Assembly (NCBI GenBank): GCA_046598395.1
Contig: JBKJIQ010000030.1
Coordinates: 14,677-78,676, forward strand
Source of the DNA: JAENVU01 sp046598395
GTDB taxonomy: Bacteria > Actinomycetota > Acidimicrobiia > IMCC26256 > JAENVU01
DNA length: 64,000 nucleotides
Reading direction: 5' to 3'
Below the pieces are notes generated by a model, which was given only the letters and a program-made list of their open reading frames with translations, had not been told where the DNA came from and searched no databases. This document shows positions 53,845-62,758 of the stretch, in pieces (within the stretch, counting starts at the first letter, position 1; every line of letters begins with the position of its first letter). The position numbers and the translations under genes are program-made.

Positions 53845-53859
53845 GGAAACTCGGGCTAG
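53845..53859. repeat. IS terminal inverted repeat, right
   Basis: GGAAACTCGGGCTAG; exact inverted partner at 51944-51958. Confidence 0.85.
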
Positions 53860-54046
53860 TTGATGGTGGCGCGGTCCCAGCCGTGGGTGTCGACGTCGAG
53901 CGCGTCGAGGGTCCGGGTTTGGAACGCGGTCCGGCCAGGGTGCCGAACGTGACCGAGCGGCCCTCCGCGTCGAGGACGACGGTGCGGATCCGGTCGAGTT
54001 CGCGTAGGGCACGCGCCGCGGAATGTCTGATCCGTAGAGCCAGCAA
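53860..54046 (-). pseudogene. Gene remnant cut by the insertion sequence
   Basis: Minus-strand frame RHSAARALRELDRIRTVVLDAEGRSVTFGTLAG shifts one frame into TAFQTRTLDALDVDTHGWDRATIN and then meets a TAG made by the IS tip. No continuation was found beyond the other tip. Family unknown; the text before the shift has the look of DUF222/HNH-type proteins, which I cannot confirm. The remaining 100 bases to the next gene hold nothing recognised. Confidence 0.4.
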
Positions 54047-54146
54047 TCGGGCCTGGTCCCAGGTTCAACGCGAAGGGCCAAGGAAGGCACGCCAGGGCCG
54101 TTCCACAGCCGTTGGTCGAATCAGCAAGCACCCTAAACGAACAGCA

Positions 54147-56600
54147 CTATGACGGCAAAAGATCATCATCGATCGTCGGCGGGTTCTCGAACCACGAAAC
54201 TGCGTCCATCTGCGCCGTCGCGGGGACCGTCGGTGCAATCTCGGCAAGTAGCGCCGGCTCCGACGGATCCTCGCGATCCCGAACCCTCAGCCCGTCATCA
54301 CCCGCTTCGGGTTCAACCTCAGCCGCCGGGAGAACGGCAAAGAATCGAGCCTCTGCATCGTCAAGTGGGTCCTTGCTCCACGTCTCCTGGGTCACAATCT
54401 GCGGGTCGTCAATCTCCTCAAGCCCAAGTCCGTCAACGTCACCGATCGCCTCGGTCAGCTGCACGCCCCCGTCGAACGCGAGATCCAACACCAGCAGCGT
54501 TTGAGCAATTCCCTCGATGTCCCCAACGAGAACAACCCGGATCCGCTCCCCGTCACTCGCAAGTCTCGCCGTTTCAGAACCACTGAGGGCAAAGGACACT
54601 ACACCCGACACAGCACGAGTTCCATCACTTTCGTAAGACTCGAACTGACGTGCAGGGCTTTCACCCAGGACCGATTCAACCCGGAAGGTATGCTCACTCA
54701 AATCGCAACTAGCCCCGTCCGGGTACCTCACTCGGACGGTATGCAAGTAGGGCTCGCCAGCGACTAAGACATCGCGCTGAATCGGTGGTTCTACTCTTGA
54801 ACCCCCCGGAACGGGCGGGAGTGCGGGGTCTTCTGTCTTGGGATCCGTGCTTGTCCGTTCATCAACTTCCTCATTCGCAACTTCGGGTCTGGAACGCGAC
54901 GATCCGCGATTCTCCGGAAGTTGGGGCTCGCTCGACCACTTATAACTAGAAGTACCAGATTCCCACGCGAACTGCTTCAATGGGTCGTCCAGCGGAGCGA
55001 CAGGCATGATGAGAAGATCGGTACGATGCTGATTACCAATCGCCAACTCATGGGATGAACTTTGTCCGGCACTCCACGAATAGCTGGGAGATCGTTGCGC
55101 GTTGCTATCTAACTCTACGGTCCCAAGACCTTCCTCGTAGAAGAATCTTTGTTCCGCTCGCGGGTCTTGGCCATTCGCCTGCCGGACAACAGCGGTCGAC
55201 CGCCAAGGAGGAGCGCCATCAACACACTCCTCAGCCGTAGGCTCGGTTACTGCACTTCCACGACCTTGGCCGACACAAAGCAACACGAAGAGCAGCGGCC
55301 ACATCTGTACCCGCTGGCGGGCCAAGATGCCGAAATTAGAAAAAGATGAGAATGCAAACACAAAAGCAAGGGACATTCCCAATGAGTACCCAACATAAGG
55401 CGATTCGCGCATTGCCCCCAGAAGTCTTGCCAAGCCCCGACGGGACTTGAAAGTTAAGAACATGAGAAAGACGCCCTCTAGCGAAGCAATCATCCCGACA
55501 AGATTTCTGGCCTCAAGAGGAAACGGTCGAAAAATAACCGTGATAATCGCCGGGAGAGCAGTGACCGGATTATCCATTCGGATAGGCGTAAAAACCGACC
55601 CCGCCTCACCACTGGTTCTCTCAGAAGTAGAATCAAGGGTTTGCGAAATGGAATCCCCATCGAGGCTCTTCACACCGAAGAAACTTTGGGCTCGGGATAC
55701 CAACACCATCGACACGAGCGCGAGTAAACAGAATCCGACAATCCTCAGCAGATTGCCGCGCGCAGCCGAACCCTTCGACCTCCCGAAGGCGAGCGCAACA
55801 AGGGCCCCGCTCGCAACCGTCAAAGCCACGTGTGGCCTGAGAAGCATTACCCCATAGCTGCAAACCAATGCGACCAAGAGCCCGGAAAGAAGGCGGCCGG
55901 TCATCAACCGCGCTAGGCCATACGAAATGGCCCCTATCAGGAATACTGCGAAGGCATCCTTGCCCAAGGCCGACGGCCAATAGAGCATCGAGGGGACAAA
56001 GAAAATAAGCAACGCATATCGTCTGTCCATACCCTGAGGAATGCCGCGCCGGAAAGCAAGCCAGAAGAGAACAAGACCGATGAAGGCGAGCCAAGAAAAG
56101 AGGAGGCTGGCACCAAGGACTGAGTCTCCCCAGAACGAGTAAGCGACTCCCGTGACCAGTCGCATAAACCCGGTACCTTGGATCTTGCCCACCGAAGGAC
56201 TGAAATCCAGTACGCGATAGGATGGAGCGAGCTGGGCCCCCCAGCGGCTGTAATCAAGCGCATCGGTCAGACCGTTGTAGAACAGGTCATTGATGGCAGT
56301 GCGCAGCAGTGTTCCAATCATTTTCGCTTGAAACGCTCCTATCAACAGAGCGAAATGTGTCTGATCGCCGGTCCGTGCTGCGATGCGGCGAGCGATCGCA
56401 GATGTCAGCCAAAATAGCAATGGCAATTGAACGGCCGGCAGCAGCAGGTTTGGTGAAAAGGTCACCATCGCCGAACCGACGAGCACGGCATAGCCCGCCA
56501 TCGCGAGGACGCCGATCCTGCGCATCCATGCTGCCTCGCGTGAAGAAGCGCCGGTCGGTGAAGGGCGTTGCAGAGGTGTCGTAGTGACGGAGCCGCTCAT
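54147..56600 (-). CDS. Polymerase-like multi-spanning membrane protein with large soluble C-terminal domain
   Basis: 817 residues. About ten hydrophobic segments lie in residues 25-460, with a long outer loop (FFGVKSLDGDSISQTLDSTSERTSGEAG) and DYSRWGAQLAPSYR, FVPSMLYWPSALGKDA, in the style of EpsG/Wzy-type polysaccharide polymerases. From about 470 a hydrophilic region (many Ser, Glu, Pro) leads to a beta-rich domain (PYLHTVRVRYPDGASCDLSEHTFRVES) and an acidic tail. The combination is unfamiliar. G+C in this gene is visibly lower than around it, pointing to transfer. It ends just beyond the mobile-element patch. Confidence 0.7.
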   Translation of the reverse strand: MSGSVTTTPLQRPSPTGASSREAAWMRRIGVLAMAGYAVLVGSAMVTFSPNLLLPAVQLPLLFWLTSAIARRIAARTGDQTHFALLIGAFQAKMIGTLLRTAINDLFYNGLTDALDYSRWGAQLAPSYRVLDFSPSVGKIQGTGFMRLVTGVAYSFWGDSVLGASLLFSWLAFIGLVLFWLAFRRGIPQGMDRRYALLIFFVPSMLYWPSALGKDAFAVFLIGAISYGLARLMTGRLLSGLLVALVCSYGVMLLRPHVALTVASGALVALAFGRSKGSAARGNLLRIVGFCLLALVSMVLVSRAQSFFGVKSLDGDSISQTLDSTSERTSGEAGSVFTPIRMDNPVTALPAIITVIFRPFPLEARNLVGMIASLEGVFLMFLTFKSRRGLARLLGAMRESPYVGYSLGMSLAFVFAFSSFSNFGILARQRVQMWPLLFVLLCVGQGRGSAVTEPTAEECVDGAPPWRSTAVVRQANGQDPRAEQRFFYEEGLGTVELDSNAQRSPSYSWSAGQSSSHELAIGNQHRTDLLIMPVAPLDDPLKQFAWESGTSSYKWSSEPQLPENRGSSRSRPEVANEEVDERTSTDPKTEDPALPPVPGGSRVEPPIQRDVLVAGEPYLHTVRVRYPDGASCDLSEHTFRVESVLGESPARQFESYESDGTRAVSGVVSFALSGSETARLASDGERIRVVLVGDIEGIAQTLLVLDLAFDGGVQLTEAIGDVDGLGLEEIDDPQIVTQETWSKDPLDDAEARFFAVLPAAEVEPEAGDDGLRVRDREDPSEPALLAEIAPTVPATAQMDAVSWFENPPTIDDDLLPS

Positions 56601-56684
56601 TCGATCCGACGATTCATCGGGACCGCATCAGATACAACAGCGAGAGCCCTGCTTCGTGTGCTCCGCTCTCAGCCACCGGCAAGG

Positions 56685-58673
56685 TCAGGCGAGCCAGGAC
56701 TCGTCGTCTGAGGGGTCTGGCTGCCGGCTCGACCGGGCGGCACTAGCGGCTGTCGTGGTTGAATCACGTTCGGCCTCGATTCGTAGGTCGATCGCTTCAT
56801 CCCTCGCCTCACGCTGTGACTGCCACGGAACCATCTTCACCAGAATTTCGCGGGGCCTGCTGCGATGGGTGCCGGTGCCGTAGCCCCCGTATGAGTAGTA
56901 GCTTTTCTGCCCATAACCGTAACCAGCGTAACCCGCGTAACCACCGTATCGTGCCCCGCGCTCCGCGCCAATGAGCCCGATCCCGAGGATCTGGGCACCT
57001 ACTCTCCTGAGAAGATCCGCCGAAGCCGTGATCGCGCCACGTCGCGTCCACCCCGAGCGGGCCAACAGCAACGTGCCATCAGCAAACGTTGATAGCTCAG
57101 CTGAGTCGTTCGCCAGCAGCAACGGCGGTGAGTCGACAATGATGATATCGGCGAATTCGCGAGCAATGGTCACGACCGCCTTGACGATCGCGACAGATTC
57201 GCCTGGCGCAGTGTGATTCTGGGTTGTAGCCAGCAGCTTCACTCCGGGGGCCTTCGTTTCCTGAAGCGCGCCCCACACCGTTTCCCTGGTGCACTCTCTC
57301 CCAAGCGAGATCAAGTCGGGCGTGGGGGAACCCCCCAGGTATTTGTTCAGCGTCGGACGTCGGAAGTCAGCATCGACGACTATCACAGACTTTCCAGTTT
57401 CTGCCAGTACGGCAGCGAGATTCGCCACGGTGACGGACTTACCTTCGGCGGGACCGGGTGAGGTCACCAGCAGCACCTTCAACTCCGGAATGCCCGAATC
57501 ATCAGTGCCGCTGCCTCCAGAAGTGGCAGAGACGCGGCCAACGTTCACAGGGTGCCGCGCCCACATCGCGAGGAGCGAGGTGCGCAGCGTTCGATAGGAT
57601 TCAGCTAGCACCGATGCCGGGCTCTCAATCGCGGCAAGGCTGAACCGATTCGCTTTGTCAAACTCGACATTAGGGACCTCTGCCAAAACGGGCAGCTTCG
57701 CCGCGGCTTCAATCGCCGACACATCGCGAACCCGCGCGGCGACTACTTCGACAATAACGATGAGGCATATCGCGAGCAACAACCCGATCGAGGCACCGAA
57801 TGCCAGCCGCATCCCACCACTCGCTGGCTCTGACCCAGTCTTGAAGTACGTGATGTCTGTTCGCTGAGGGGACGCGGCTTCGAGCCTCGCAACGTTGAGG
57901 CGATTGGGACCACTTGCCGTATAGGCGGCAAGTGTCAAGCTGTTCTCATTGAAGGCGCGAAGTGCGACGGCCTGCTTGACTTTCAACAGTGAGCTGTTAG
58001 CAGTAGGATCCAGGGCCACCAGGTTGAGCTGGGTGCCAAAGGTGGCGACGGCCTGCTCGAGCCGTGTCTGATTGCGCTGAAGGTCCGCGACAGCTTTGTC
58101 GTAGTCCACTTTTGCTGAGTTGGAGAGGTACTCGGTGAGCTTGTCCGCGTACAGATTCGCGGCTTTTGCGGCGGATTCTTTGGTGGCGCTCAACGCGGTG
58201 ATAACGAACGAACCATTCGTACGATCTGGTGCTGCCGTGATGGTCGTGAAACCAGTGGAAGGGGAGTAGAACTTCAGCGAGGTGGGAGTGGCGAAGCCTG
58301 CCCGAGTAATCCGTGCTGCGTTCGCTCCACCCTCTTTGCTGGAGCCGTTCGTCGAACCCCCCTTGCCATCCGATAAGCCCGCCTCGGTGACCGACCCCAT
58401 TCGAGAGACCTTGTACGCCGCCTTGAATGTTTCTGGAACTTCGCCCGTCGTAGCTTCGAGAGTGATGCGGCCATAGTCGACGGCCGGAACGGCCCGCTCG
58501 GCCTTAATTAGCATGATGTTCTTAGCGCTGAAGTACAGCGTCGTCGGGTTCGCCAACGCCTTATCCATCGACGAGGGCTGAGTGACCGACGCCGCGACGA
58601 ACCCAATTGCGACAAACAGTGCTATTACCCACCAGCGCTTCTTGAGCGCACGGAAAAAGTTCGTGTTCTTCAT
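56685..58673 (-). CDS. Wzz-type chain-length regulator fused to BY-kinase
   Basis: 662 residues. Wzz part: first helix KKRWWVIALFVAIGFVAASV (11-30), extracellular portion, second helix ASIGLLLAICLIVIVEVVA (near 305). Kinase part: Walker A SPGPAEGKSVTVANLA, A' VIVVDADFRRP, Walker B IIIVDSPPLL. A tyrosine-rich cluster (YGGYAGYAGYGYG, KSYYSYGGYG) is near the C-terminus for autophosphorylation. It controls length and export of polysaccharide. The fusion is usual for proteobacterial and some actinobacterial types. An acidic tail follows the Tyr cluster. Confidence 0.92.
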   Translation of the reverse strand: MKNTNFFRALKKRWWVIALFVAIGFVAASVTQPSSMDKALANPTTLYFSAKNIMLIKAERAVPAVDYGRITLEATTGEVPETFKAAYKVSRMGSVTEAGLSDGKGGSTNGSSKEGGANAARITRAGFATPTSLKFYSPSTGFTTITAAPDRTNGSFVITALSATKESAAKAANLYADKLTEYLSNSAKVDYDKAVADLQRNQTRLEQAVATFGTQLNLVALDPTANSSLLKVKQAVALRAFNENSLTLAAYTASGPNRLNVARLEAASPQRTDITYFKTGSEPASGGMRLAFGASIGLLLAICLIVIVEVVAARVRDVSAIEAAAKLPVLAEVPNVEFDKANRFSLAAIESPASVLAESYRTLRTSLLAMWARHPVNVGRVSATSGGSGTDDSGIPELKVLLVTSPGPAEGKSVTVANLAAVLAETGKSVIVVDADFRRPTLNKYLGGSPTPDLISLGRECTRETVWGALQETKAPGVKLLATTQNHTAPGESVAIVKAVVTIAREFADIIIVDSPPLLLANDSAELSTFADGTLLLARSGWTRRGAITASADLLRRVGAQILGIGLIGAERGARYGGYAGYAGYGYGQKSYYSYGGYGTGTHRSRPREILVKMVPWQSQREARDEAIDLRIEAERDSTTTAASAARSSRQPDPSDDESWLA

Positions 58674-58875
58674 GGTTTGGCATATCCCCCAGATATCACC
58701 ACGGACTGTAGCAGCAGATTACAGCCACCACCAGAGGCAGCCGGCCTACGACGCACGCGGATCAGTATCCCTTGCGGAAAAAAGAGGCAGGCAGTGCGAC
58801 AGGCTCACAATTCCCCTCGCCTTGGCCAACCCGAGGAGGGCCATCGATGACCACTCAGCGTGAACATCGGGGTGC

Positions 58876-59961
58876 TCACAGTACCGACGACTTTTCCAGT
58901 TGTGTCTGGCGCGAGCCTACGGCCCTCGCACGACGACGTGGTCGGGCGCCGCCCCGGGAGTCCAGAAAGAGGGAACGGAATCGAAACCGAGGTGACAGTC
59001 CCAGGACGACTCCGAAGAAGATCCCACCCACGACGGCTGGCAAGAGCAAGAGCAAGGGCTGCGCCGAGTCTCCTGGATATCGCTCGGAGAACCCAACGAC
59101 GCGACAGACGTAGACGACGAACGCAATGTCGGTGGCAAAGATAAGCGCCTGCAGAGCCACAGTCGGAATCTGCCCACCGATACCGATCCAGTGTTGGTAC
59201 CGACGGAGAACCGAACCACGGGTGGCCGATCGGGCGAACCGGCGTCCCATCGGCTCGACCAATGGCAGGCCGAGAGCGAAGACCATCAACCAGACCTGCG
59301 CCCGAGTGCCATTCGACTCGTAGGCGATCGCCCAAAAATACAGACCGACGGCAGCAGCAGTTCCGCCTTCGCCCAAACGCTCCAGGCGAAATGGAATCCC
59401 TAAGAGCGCGAGGGGAAGTGCAGCGCCCAACAGACCTCGGATCAGATCGTTCTCCGGCAGGTAAGCCCAGACTCCGGCCAGAGACACCAAGAACAACACC
59501 GGACCAAGCCCCAGCCGCGCGGATCGCCGATCAAAATCGGTGACAAGCGGTGCACACAAGGCAACACCCAAGAAGACCATCCAAGACAGCCAGTACGGAT
59601 GGCCCCAGCCCCAGCCGTTTCCGAAAGCAAGGATCGCCGCACCAGGCATCACCAGAGCTACGCGCCAGGGCCACGAGGTCTGCATCCCCCGACTGTGGGC
59701 TGCAATTTCGCCGCCAAGAAAGATCGCGGCCAGGGCAACGGGCACGTGCCAAGGCACGATCCAGGACTGCGGAAGCCCAAACCAACCCGCGGTTGCGAGA
59801 AGCGCTGCACCCACCCAAGCCGGTCCGAGGAGACCTCGGCGCTTCGGGCGTACCGAAGGCAACATCAGGTGCGCGCCGACCACGACGCACCCCGCGACCA
59901 CACTGAAAACGAAGCCCCATCGGAATTCTGGAGAACCCAACAAGTCTCCAAGTGCTTGCAT
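58876..59961 (-). CDS. Multi-spanning membrane protein, unknown
   Basis: 361 residues from ATG at 59961 (MQALGDLLGSPEFRWGF), with GAGAGGG about six bases upstream. Around ten hydrophobic helices, many Trp and Gly (GNGWGWGHPYWLSWMVF), and a basic end (GGARPRRRARAVG). No motif of flippases or polymerases was recognised, but place suggests an export or assembly role, possibly as a Wzx- or Wzy-like partner. Confidence 0.7.
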   Translation of the reverse strand: MQALGDLLGSPEFRWGFVFSVVAGCVVVGAHLMLPSVRPKRRGLLGPAWVGAALLATAGWFGLPQSWIVPWHVPVALAAIFLGGEIAAHSRGMQTSWPWRVALVMPGAAILAFGNGWGWGHPYWLSWMVFLGVALCAPLVTDFDRRSARLGLGPVLFLVSLAGVWAYLPENDLIRGLLGAALPLALLGIPFRLERLGEGGTAAAVGLYFWAIAYESNGTRAQVWLMVFALGLPLVEPMGRRFARSATRGSVLRRYQHWIGIGGQIPTVALQALIFATDIAFVVYVCRVVGFSERYPGDSAQPLLLLLPAVVGGIFFGVVLGLSPRFRFRSLFLDSRGGARPRRRARAVGSRQTQLEKSSVL

Positions 59962-60198
59962 CGTCGACCCTCTCGACTGAAATCCGCCGCTCGAATAGCT
60001 GCGCGGGCGCTGGACACTAGAGCACGAATCAGCCAAAGCGCCACCGCGAGCCACGGCTCCGAAATTCGGCCGCTTGATGCGACCGCGAGGCTCGACAAGC
60101 GCGAGGTTCCCTTACCCCAAGTGGTACCCGCTCGCCACCATTCGCATTCCCCCGTCTACGATGCCCGACCTTCCGCTCACGATCAGGGGGTCGCGGTC

Positions 60199-61011
60199 GT
60201 GCCGAGTCTGGCGAAGCAGGCACTGAAGTGGTCGGCGACCATCGTTGACCGCGTTGTGCCTCCGCCGAGCGGTGTCGTCGTGCTCATCTATCACCGTGTC
60301 GGTGGTAGCTCCACGCTGGACGTCGACCTTCCGGTGGCAGCCTTCGAGGCGCAGATGGAGACACTGGCGGCCAGCGGCCGGGTCATAGCGATCGATACCG
60401 CAATCGACCAGATCGAGGGTGGCAATCCATCGGAGCCGGGTGGCGTCGTCATCACCTTCGACGACGGAACCGCAGACTTCGCCGACGTGGCCGTACCTAT
60501 CCTCGAGCGCTGGAATCTCCCTTCCACGCTGTACCTCGCGACGGCGTTCATCGACGAGGGCCGCGATTTTCCACACGAAGGTCGACCCCTCTCCTGGTCG
60601 GCCATACAGGATGTGCACGCCACCGGCAATGTCACCGTGGGGTCCCACACCCACACCCACGCTCTACTCGATCGGCTCCCACCGGGGGAGATCGATGCCG
60701 AGTTCGACCGCGCCGACGACCTCATCGCTGCGCACACCGATTCCCGGCCCCGTCATTTCGCATACCCGAAGGCGGTCGCCGGCTCGTCGCTGGCCGACGC
60801 CGCTGCGAGGATCCGCTACCGGTCGGCGGCGGTCGCCGGCACTCACGCCAACCCCATCGGCTCAACCGACCCGCATCGCCTGGCGCGCAGTCCGATTCAG
60901 TGCAGCGATGGCACTCGCTTCTTCACCGCCAAACTCGGGGGCGGGATGCGCTGGGAAGATTCGATCCGCATGACTGCCAACCGATGGCGCTACCGGGACG
61001 CCACCGGATGA
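60199..61011 (+). CDS. Polysaccharide deacetylase (NodB domain)
   Basis: 270 residues from GTG at 60199, with AGGGGG six bases or so upstream. VVLIYHRVGG, then VITFDDGTADFADVAVPIL with the Asp-Asp, metal-binding H-x3-H in GSHTHTHALLD, and RHFAYPKAVAG. It removes N-acetyl groups from hexosamines in glycan. No signal peptide. Overlaps the next ATG. Confidence 0.92.
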   Translation: MPSLAKQALKWSATIVDRVVPPPSGVVVLIYHRVGGSSTLDVDLPVAAFEAQMETLAASGRVIAIDTAIDQIEGGNPSEPGGVVITFDDGTADFADVAVPILERWNLPSTLYLATAFIDEGRDFPHEGRPLSWSAIQDVHATGNVTVGSHTHTHALLDRLPPGEIDAEFDRADDLIAAHTDSRPRHFAYPKAVAGSSLADAAARIRYRSAAVAGTHANPIGSTDPHRLARSPIQCSDGTRFFTAKLGGGMRWEDSIRMTANRWRYRDATG

Positions 61012-62180
61012 CCCGGCGCCTGGTTCACGTCACCACCTCGGACATGAGTCTGGAGCTACTGCTCGGCCCGCAGCTCAGCGCGTTCGTCGACGCCGGATAC
61101 GACGTGTACGCCGCGTCGGCACCGGGACGCTACGTCAGCGCCGTCGAAGCACGCGGTGTGCATCATGTACCACTGGCACACGCCACCCGATCGATGGCGC
61201 CGCGCCATGACCTGGCTGCGCTGTTCGAACTGCGGCGCGTGTTCCGCGCGCTCCGGCCCGACATCGTGCATACCCATAACCCCAAGCCGGGCGTCTACGG
61301 ACGGCTGGCAGCCCGAGCGGCCCGGGTGCCGGGGATCGTGAATACGGTCCACGGCCTCTACGCCATGCCCGAGGATCATCTGGCGAAACGCGCGGTGGTC
61401 TATTCGCTCGAACGACTCGCGGCGGCAGCGTCGGATGCGGAACTGGTCCAGAACCCCGAAGACGTCCCCACGTTGCGGTCACTCGGCATCCCGGCCCGCA
61501 AGTTGACCGTGCTCGGCAACGGAGTCGATCTCCAACGGTTTCGGCCGGATCGCATCAATGCGGCTCGGCGCGCCGAACTCCGCGCCGAGTGGGGCGTCGG
61601 CCCGGACGACATCGTATGTGGAGCCGTCGGTCGGCTCGTCTGGGAGAAGGGGTACCGCGAGATCTTCCATGCCGCGGCGCGACTTCGCGACCACACGCCT
61701 CGAATCCGTTTTGTGGTGGTGGGTGGGCTCGATACCGAGAAGGCCGACCAACTCACCCAATCGGACATCGATCGGGTTGCTGCCGCGACCGACATCACCT
61801 TCCTCGGCCTCCGTGACGACGTCGAAGACGTCTACGCCGCGATGGATCTCTACACGCTCGCGTCCTATCGCGAGGGATTTCCGAGGTCGGCGATGGAGGC
61901 CGCTGCGAGCGGGCTGCCCATCGTCGCCACCGACATCCGCGGCTGCCGTCAGGTGGTCGACCCCGGAACAACTGGTTCCCTCATTCCGCCGCACGACGCC
62001 GAAGCATTATCGGTCGCGATCGCAGCAATCGCAGCGGATGGCCCCGGGCGGGCCGCGATGGGTCGGGCGGCGATCGCCAAGGCACAGGCGGAGTTCGACG
62101 ACCGACGCATCGTGGAAACGACCCTCGCAACCTATGACCGGGTGCTCGCGTCGTCATCGCGGCGAGGGGCTCGGCAATGA
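61008..62180 (+). CDS. Glycosyltransferase family 4
   Basis: 390 residues, ATGA overlap with the deacetylase. DIVHTHNPKPGVYGRLAAR, LGNGVDLQRFRPDR, GAVGRLVWEKGYREIFHAA, YREGFPRSAMEAAASGLPIVATDIRGCRQVV and GSLIPPHDAEAL. Close in style to PglA/CapM-type enzymes that act soon after the initiating transferase, which lies two genes further on. Confidence 0.94.
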   Translation: MTRRLVHVTTSDMSLELLLGPQLSAFVDAGYDVYAASAPGRYVSAVEARGVHHVPLAHATRSMAPRHDLAALFELRRVFRALRPDIVHTHNPKPGVYGRLAARAARVPGIVNTVHGLYAMPEDHLAKRAVVYSLERLAAAASDAELVQNPEDVPTLRSLGIPARKLTVLGNGVDLQRFRPDRINAARRAELRAEWGVGPDDIVCGAVGRLVWEKGYREIFHAAARLRDHTPRIRFVVVGGLDTEKADQLTQSDIDRVAAATDITFLGLRDDVEDVYAAMDLYTLASYREGFPRSAMEAAASGLPIVATDIRGCRQVVDPGTTGSLIPPHDAEALSVAIAAIAADGPGRAAMGRAAIAKAQAEFDDRRIVETTLATYDRVLASSSRRGARQ

Positions 62181-62758
62181 CCATTCGGCCTGCAACCGGT
62201 GGGGATCTCGCCCGCGTCGCGGAGCTTCACGCAACCCAGATCTCCGAGGGATTCCTTACCAGCCTCGGGATCCCATTCCTTCGCCGGCTCTACCGTCGGG
62301 TCGTGCGTTCCAACGGTTCGTTCATTCTCGTCGAGCAGATCGACGAGCAGGTCGCGGGGTTCGTCGCCGGCGTGGCCAACGTTTCCGCGTTGTACCGCTC
62401 GTTCCTCGTTCACGACGGAGCACCCGCGGCCGTGATGGCCGCACCGCGCCTCGCTCGCGCTATACCCCGGATCATCGAGACCTTGAAGTATCCGAGCGCA
62501 ACCGGTGATCTTCCGGACGCGGAGATACTGGCCGTGGCGGTCGATCCCGAACACACCGGTCACGGCGTCGGCACCGCGCTCGTACGCGCCGCTACCACGG
62601 AATTCCTGCACCACAACGTCACGGCCGCCAAGGTCGTGACCACGGCCGACAACGCTTCCGCGATCGCGATGTACCGGGCGGCCGGGTATCTCAAGGCAGC
62701 CAATCTCGAAGTGCATCCCGGGCGATCGTCAGAGGTATTGGTATGGACGGCCTCGTAG
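62177..62758 (+). CDS. GNAT-family acetyltransferase
   Basis: 193 residues, ATGA overlap with the GT4 gene. MTIRPATGGDLARVAELH, LAVAVDPEHTGHGVGTALV (acetyl-CoA loop) and TTADNASAIAMYRAAGYLKAA. Likely acetylates an amino-sugar nucleotide or a lipid-linked sugar, as PglD-like partners do, although that family has another fold. Overlaps the next gene by 16 bases. Confidence 0.9.
   Translation: MTIRPATGGDLARVAELHATQISEGFLTSLGIPFLRRLYRRVVRSNGSFILVEQIDEQVAGFVAGVANVSALYRSFLVHDGAPAAVMAAPRLARAIPRIIETLKYPSATGDLPDAEILAVAVDPEHTGHGVGTALVRAATTEFLHHNVTAAKVVTTADNASAIAMYRAAGYLKAANLEVHPGRSSEVLVWTAS

Larger units (their letters stand above)
51944..53859. mobile_element. IS1634-like insertion sequence (IS4 superfamily), about 1.9 kb
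   Basis: Terminal inverted repeats CTAGCCCGAGTTTCC (51944-51958) and its exact complement at 53845-53859 bracket one transposase on the minus strand. CTAG at both tips may be part of the repeat or a target duplication. Size and transposase fit the IS1634 family. Inserted in a patch of other broken genes. Confidence 0.82.
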
